From contig CP070642.1 in the NCBI GenBank assembly GCA_020354105.1, positions 1,297,941 through 1,308,312 of the forward strand: 10,372 bases of DNA, in the 5' to 3' direction. This DNA is from Chloroflexota bacterium (GTDB lineage: Bacteria; Chloroflexota; Dehalococcoidia; GIF9; UBA5629). This document shows positions 6,562 through 10,372 of this stretch, in pieces (positions within the stretch are counted from its first letter, which is position 1; the number at the start of each line of letters is the position of its first letter). A program made the translations under genes and the position numbers. Below the pieces are notes generated by a model. The model was not told the DNA's origin, did not search any database, and was given only the letters and a program-made list of their open reading frames with translations.

Positions 6562-7722
6562 TCAAATTCTGGAGAATAACCTAGCCAGCAATGGACTCTC
6601 CAGATGAATAGCTCCCTCCGGGCACGTTTCCTGACAGCAATAACAGCGTATGCAGAGGTCATATTTGTGTGTGGGTGGTCTGGAGGTCTCAAGCGTGTGC
6701 CAATTAACAGCCTTTGGGTCTACAGGGCACATCATAACGCAGGTGCCACAATTGGTACACTTTGCTTCGTCGATAACCGGCCTCTCGCATATTTGATTCT
6801 TAACCCAGGTCTTGAATCGGCTGCTGGTGCATGGTAGCGGAGGAGTCCGAATTACGTCGAAGTTGTGGTCGAAGAACTGCTCCATATTTTCCCCGACTAT
6901 CTCGATGTTCTTACTATGGTATGTTCCCAGACCGGAGTGCTCCCCCGGTTTCGATGTCGGGACCACCGCGGGGTCAAGGTCGATGATCCTGCAGGCTGTG
7001 GCATCCAGCGCAATGGGGTCAGTGGAAAACAGCAGCACGTTCATTTTCTTCGGTTTGCCGCTTCGCGGTCCGTTGCCCTCCATAGCCATAACGCCGTCCA
7101 TAACACAAAGGCGCGGTTTGACCAGAGTGTTCAGGTCAACAAGCATAGTGGCGAAATCGTATGGGTCGGGCAACTTAACATGATACTGGCTTTTCAGCAA
7201 TCCGGGCACACAGCCAAATTGGTTCTTAACCGCTCCGGTAAACCGGACAAGAGGGTGCGTCTTTAATTTTGGCAGGCTTACCAACCCGTCACAGTCCAGG
7301 ACTCCGTTAGCAATCACGAAGCTCTTCACCAGCAACCCCTTAGGGTGACTGACCGGCCTGCCGGCATCGAAATCAGCCAGACTGAACCCCGACTCATCGG
7401 CGACACGCTTCAGCCCGGCCACCCTCATATTAAACTCAGCCCTGCCGAACGCCGGTGAATCGCCATAGTAGACGCTGGCACCCGCTTCCATAAACGACCG
7501 CCCCACCGCTTTGAACACTGCCGGATGTGTGGTTACGCAGTTATCAGGATTGGCGCCAATGAGCACATTCGGTTTCAGTACGATTTTTTCGTTGCTTTTT
7601 GTAAAAACGGAAGCCCCACCGAGAAGGTCAAGCCCTTCCCGAACTGCACTGAAGACCTTGTCCTCTTGGTATGTATCGCATCTCACCAAGGCAACTACTG
7701 CCTTCTTCTTAATTTTCGCCAT
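6562..7722 (-). CDS. DUF362 domain protein with C-terminal 2x[4Fe-4S] ferredoxin domain
   Basis: The 386-residue protein has the DUF362 core: VLKPNVL (residues 48-54), VTTHPAVFKAV (63-73), GDSPAFG (87-93), LPKLKTHPLVRFTGAVKNQF (150-169) and STDPIALDATACRIID (233-248). A bacterial ferredoxin domain follows, with C322/C325/C328/C332 (CTNCGTCVMMCP) and C357/C360/C363/C367 (CIRCYCCQETCP). Two [4Fe-4S] clusters are therefore expected and an electron-transfer role in the cytoplasm is likely; the reaction of DUF362 proteins is not established. No signal peptide is seen. The ATG at 7722 lies only 27 bases after the SulP stop, with no terminator between, so it is probably the second gene of that transcript. 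The ribosome binding site is weak, suggesting translation coupled to the upstream gene. It ends in TGA and converges on the candidate selenoprotein gene. Confidence 0.9.
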   Translation of the reverse strand: MAKIKKKAVVALVRCDTYQEDKVFSAVREGLDLLGGASVFTKSNEKIVLKPNVLIGANPDNCVTTHPAVFKAVGRSFMEAGASVYYGDSPAFGRAEFNMRVAGLKRVADESGFSLADFDAGRPVSHPKGLLVKSFVIANGVLDCDGLVSLPKLKTHPLVRFTGAVKNQFGCVPGLLKSQYHVKLPDPYDFATMLVDLNTLVKPRLCVMDGVMAMEGNGPRSGKPKKMNVLLFSTDPIALDATACRIIDLDPAVVPTSKPGEHSGLGTYHSKNIEIVGENMEQFFDHNFDVIRTPPLPCTSSRFKTWVKNQICERPVIDEAKCTNCGTCVMMCPVDPKAVNWHTLETSRPPTHKYDLCIRCYCCQETCPEGAIHLESPLLARLFSRI

Positions 7723-7749
7723 CAGAGTTTAATCGGTACAACCTGTAAA

Positions 7750-10005
7750 CTATTCTTCCAGAGCCCGTACCTCAGCGTTGGTCATGCGTAACCGGTGAGA
7801 CAAATCACTGGATAGCCTGCGAAGTATGTGTGCAGCAAGTGCCGGCTCAGTCTGAGTAAGCTGTTGAAAGTCTTCCTTGGACATAAACAGCAACTTGGTA
7901 TCGGTTTCGGCGCGCACTGTGGCAGAGCGAGGCTTATCTTCGAGGATGGACATCTCGCCGAAAAATACGCCGTCGGCGAAGGTGGCTAAACGGTAGTCTC
8001 TACTGCCAGTAAACACGCTGACATACCCGGAGAGGATGAAATATATACCATCTCCCACATCTCCTTCTCTAAAGATAATGTCACCCCTTCGAAAGGATAC
8101 CGGTCGCACGTAGTGTTGAACGAGGTGCAACTGCTCAGGGGACAGCCCCTGGAACACAGATATATCATGTAGTTCGAGTATCTGTGTTTCACGCTGCGCT
8201 CCCCTCATCTCTTCCTTGACCAGAAGGTCTTCAGCCCACTCCAGGGCATCGTCCGTAGCCGGAAAGATATGGTCGCGACCTATGACATCAGTTACACCCA
8301 CGTCTTCCAGGTAACTGCGCAGACGCTCCTTATTTCGGTCCCCCGGCATGTCTACATAAGCCATTAGTAGGTGATGGCCCTTATCTTTTACGCTATCCGC
8401 TATTTGGCGCAGCAACTGGGTGCCGGTGAGGTCAACGGTGTTTACCCGTTTGAGGTCGAGAATAATAAATTTGCTGTCATAATCCTTTTCTATTTCGGTC
8501 AGCAACTTATCGCAGGTGCCAAAGAAAAGTGCATCGCTGAGCTCGTATACTTTAATCTGGTGACCGTGTTCCTCCAGAGTATGCATGGCTTCCTGAGTTC
8601 GCACCTTCTTCGAGTGTATAAGCTCGCCAGAATATTTTCTGCGTATTATCGTCTTGTTTATTTGCTCCCTAACGAAAAGAAGGCAGGCGATTACCAGGCC
8701 TATGCCCACGGCAATCACCAGGTCAAAAATGACCATTGACACGGTCACAGCCAGGACGATAATCATGTTTTCCAAAGTCGATTTCTTCCCGAACAGAATC
8801 AAGCTTTTATAATCCACCATCTTTACTGCGGTGACCATGAGTATGCCGGCCAGAGCCGATAAAGGAATCCACTTCACAGCTGGGCTCAACACCAGCACCA
8901 CAAGCAAAAGCGATACACTGGTGATAACACCTGCAAGCCGTGTTCGCCCGCCGTTGTTTATACTAACCATAGCAACTGAGGTGGTGCCGGCAGCAGGTAG
9001 CCCACCGAAAACAGCCGAACCCAAATTCCCGATTCCCTGGCCGATGAGCTCCCTTTTGCTGTTATGCTTGCTCTTTGTCGTCATATCAACAACAACGGAG
9101 GTAAGAAGCGTATCCAGTGACGCCAGGATGCTGAGCGTCAATGCCGGTATGATTATGTAAACCCATTTAGCCAGTGGTATTTCAGCAGCGAAGTTGATAA
9201 ATGACAGCGCCTTGTCGGGAGTGGGTAAAGCGCTGGGAATAGAACCGACAATAAGTGGATTGTTTTGTGGTTGAAGCAAGTCCGGGCTGGCGACGAAACC
9301 GATAAGAAAATAGGTAGCAATTCCAGCGCCAACCCCAATCAGCGCGGCGGGTATAACACGGATTAATCGACCCGCATATACGGTGGCGATGATGGTAACT
9401 ACACCGATGGCAACAGTTATGGAATTGAAACCAGCCTGCCCGGTGAATAATGAACTGGAGCTGACAGATTCACCTACACCGAAAAACGGCCGTATCTGTG
9501 ACAGGAATATGAGCACTGCGATACCGTTCATAATTCCGGACACTACCGGGAAGGGAATGTACTTAATCAATCTGCCACCGCCTACAGCTCCCAGCACAAT
9601 CTGGAATATACCGGCGAGGAGTATTGTTGCCGCCACCATAAGCAGGATCGCTTCCGCCGTGCTCACACCAAGATCGGCTAATTCCGGGTCTCTGGCGAAA
9701 CGGGCGATAAATGCCGTAATGACAACAGCCATGGGCGCTGTGGGACCGGTAATCTGCGCCGGCGTGCCGCCGAATATGCTGGCCAGAAAGCCGGCAATGA
9801 TGAAGGCATAAAGACCGGCAAGAGCTCCCTGGGCTACATAATCAGGTCCCAGAGGTACAAAAGCTGCCACACCGAAGGCGATAGCAAGTGGTAAAGCAAC
9901 TATCGAGGCTGTTATGCCACCGAAAAAGTCACCACGCAGATTGGAAAACAATCGTAGGCTGGTTGCCTTCTGAAGCAGGTTATTCAAGAAAGGCTTCAAA
10001 GCCAT
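7750..10005 (-). CDS. SulP family anion transporter with STAS and cyclic nucleotide-binding domains
   Basis: The 751-residue protein has three parts. Residues about 20-450 are the multi-span SulP (Sulfate_transp) membrane domain, with the signature GTPAQITGPTAPMAVV (80-95), PFPVVSGIMNG (151-161) and SLDTLLTSVVVDMTTKSKHN (296-315). Residues about 483-595 are a STAS domain with the VDLTG loop (T527 at the position phosphorylated in anti-sigma-factor antagonists). Residues about 613-735 are a cyclic nucleotide-binding domain with an intact phosphate-binding cassette, FFGEMSILEDKPRSATVRA (681-699), including E684 and R693-S694. The family moves sulfate, bicarbonate or other anions in the inner membrane; BicA-type bicarbonate carriers are relatives, but the substrate is not readable here. 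The C-terminal domain suggests gating by cAMP or a similar ligand. ATG 10005 has only an AGGGG directly adjacent, a poor site. It probably heads a transcript with the DUF362 gene. Confidence 0.93.
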   Translation of the reverse strand: MALKPFLNNLLQKATSLRLFSNLRGDFFGGITASIVALPLAIAFGVAAFVPLGPDYVAQGALAGLYAFIIAGFLASIFGGTPAQITGPTAPMAVVITAFIARFARDPELADLGVSTAEAILLMVAATILLAGIFQIVLGAVGGGRLIKYIPFPVVSGIMNGIAVLIFLSQIRPFFGVGESVSSSSLFTGQAGFNSITVAIGVVTIIATVYAGRLIRVIPAALIGVGAGIATYFLIGFVASPDLLQPQNNPLIVGSIPSALPTPDKALSFINFAAEIPLAKWVYIIIPALTLSILASLDTLLTSVVVDMTTKSKHNSKRELIGQGIGNLGSAVFGGLPAAGTTSVAMVSINNGGRTRLAGVITSVSLLLVVLVLSPAVKWIPLSALAGILMVTAVKMVDYKSLILFGKKSTLENMIIVLAVTVSMVIFDLVIAVGIGLVIACLLFVREQINKTIIRRKYSGELIHSKKVRTQEAMHTLEEHGHQIKVYELSDALFFGTCDKLLTEIEKDYDSKFIILDLKRVNTVDLTGTQLLRQIADSVKDKGHHLLMAYVDMPGDRNKERLRSYLEDVGVTDVIGRDHIFPATDDALEWAEDLLVKEEMRGAQRETQILELHDISVFQGLSPEQLHLVQHYVRPVSFRRGDIIFREGDVGDGIYFILSGYVSVFTGSRDYRLATFADGVFFGEMSILEDKPRSATVRAETDTKLLFMSKEDFQQLTQTEPALAAHILRRLSSDLSHRLRMTNAEVRALEE

Positions 10006-10108
10006 CCCCTGTAAATATCATACAATCCAGGCATCTACTTTGCCCCCTCGAAGCCGGGAATCTCCTTAATATAGACCAGTAGCAGTCCTCTCCGATTACC
10101 GTAGCACA

Positions 10109-10117
10109 ATTATACCA
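10109..10117 (-). promoter_or_regulatory. Extended -10 promoter for the SulP gene
   Basis: On the minus strand this reads TGGTATAAT: a perfect TATAAT with the TGn extension, which lets RNA polymerase start without a good -35. No -35 hexamer is seen at normal spacing. It lies about 104 bases before ATG 10005 and after the stop of the upstream small gene. A second, weaker TATGAT occurs at 10017-10022 but is close to the start codon. Confidence 0.45.
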
Positions 10118-10172
10118 TCAAAGCTGGCAAATAAAGTATGGCTGAGTAAATGATAAGCGGTAATCAACCGAA

Positions 10173-10372
10173 TTAAGTACGGCGAGTAAACAGTATAAAG
10201 GCTAGAATGCTACCTAATACTAGAAGACCGAGGAGGGCCGCCAAAACAAAAACAGTTTTAGATGAACGAGCAGCCTCCCGCGGACAGAGAATCCTGCCTT
10301 CCTTTTTTGCCTTAGCATCTAAGGCAACTCCAATGGCTATCCCGATGCCAACGCCTATGGGTATACCGGAAC
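10173..10372 (-). CDS. Small glycine-zipper membrane protein, C-terminal part (truncated by the window)
   Basis: Sixty-five residues and a TAA stop are visible on the minus strand; the start lies beyond the right edge. The first part is a glycine-zipper-like alternation (GIPIGVGIGIAIGVALD) that would form a tightly packed membrane or amphipathic helix. A basic stretch (KAKKEGR, PREAARSSK) and a second hydrophobic segment (TVFVLAALLGLLVLGSILAF) follow, ending FTRRT. Similar small proteins annotated as glycine-zipper family occur in many bacteria with no known function. It is in the same direction as the SulP gene, 167 bases upstream; the promoter between them suggests separate transcription. 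I do not recognise a specific family. Confidence 0.72.
   Translation of the reverse strand, partial: SGIPIGVGIGIAIGVALDAKAKKEGRILCPREAARSSKTVFVLAALLGLLVLGSILAFILFTRRT

Noticed and set aside
6865..7266. Plus-strand reading frames opposite the DUF362 gene
   Set aside because: They lie antisense to a clear conserved protein and have no independent support.
10094..10165. Eight-base inverted repeat GATTACCG / CGGTAATC upstream of the SulP gene
   Set aside because: The arms are 56 bases apart and a match of this length is not rare by chance in such a region.

Overview
The window reads like a piece of bacterial chromosome of roughly balanced base composition from an anaerobe. The clues are an oxygen-sensitive-looking poly-cysteine iron-sulfur protein, a DUF362/ferredoxin protein, a baeRF3-type release-factor relative, and a secreted NosD-like beta-helix protein with a CARDB domain and a C-terminal membrane anchor. 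This mix is common in uncultured Chloroflexota (Dehalococcoidia-like) and sulfate-reducer-type genomes. The lineage is an inference; there is no marker gene here. Three genes end in TGA (559-561, 4151-4153 and 6562-6564 on their own strands), so UGA works as a stop codon in this genome.

Layout from left to right: (i) the 3' part of a class I SAM-dependent methyltransferase (+). (ii) A sigma70-like promoter and a large secreted, membrane-anchored beta-helix protein (+), closed by a terminator-like hairpin. (iii) A single DUF3237 gene (+) behind a possible 19-bp-spacer promoter. (iv) A convergent baeRF3-family gene (-). (v) Divergent from it, an iron-sulfur protein (+) whose reading frame is broken by one in-frame UGA. 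(vi) A convergent pair-operon on the minus strand: a SulP transporter with STAS and cyclic-nucleotide-binding domains, then a DUF362 protein with two [4Fe-4S] motifs. (vii) At the right edge, the C-terminal 65 residues of a small glycine-zipper membrane protein (-), truncated by the window. No intergenic stretch exceeds 300 bases; the largest are 3427-3638 and 10006-10172. I see no rRNA, tRNA, CRISPR array or insertion sequence.

The most notable observation is the iron-sulfur gene at 5406-6485. It would normally be split at 6135-6137 (TGA) into a truncated 243-residue protein and an orphan ferredoxin fragment. Downstream of the TGA the same frame continues without another stop for 115 residues. 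The UGA sits at the first position of a UxCCxxCC motif, where I would expect cysteine. A hairpin with a GGUC tetraloop begins at a distance suited to a bacterial SECIS element. The best reading is a previously unannotated selenocysteine-containing 2x[4Fe-4S] protein with an N-terminal winged-helix-like region. A recent nonsense mutation remains the main alternative.
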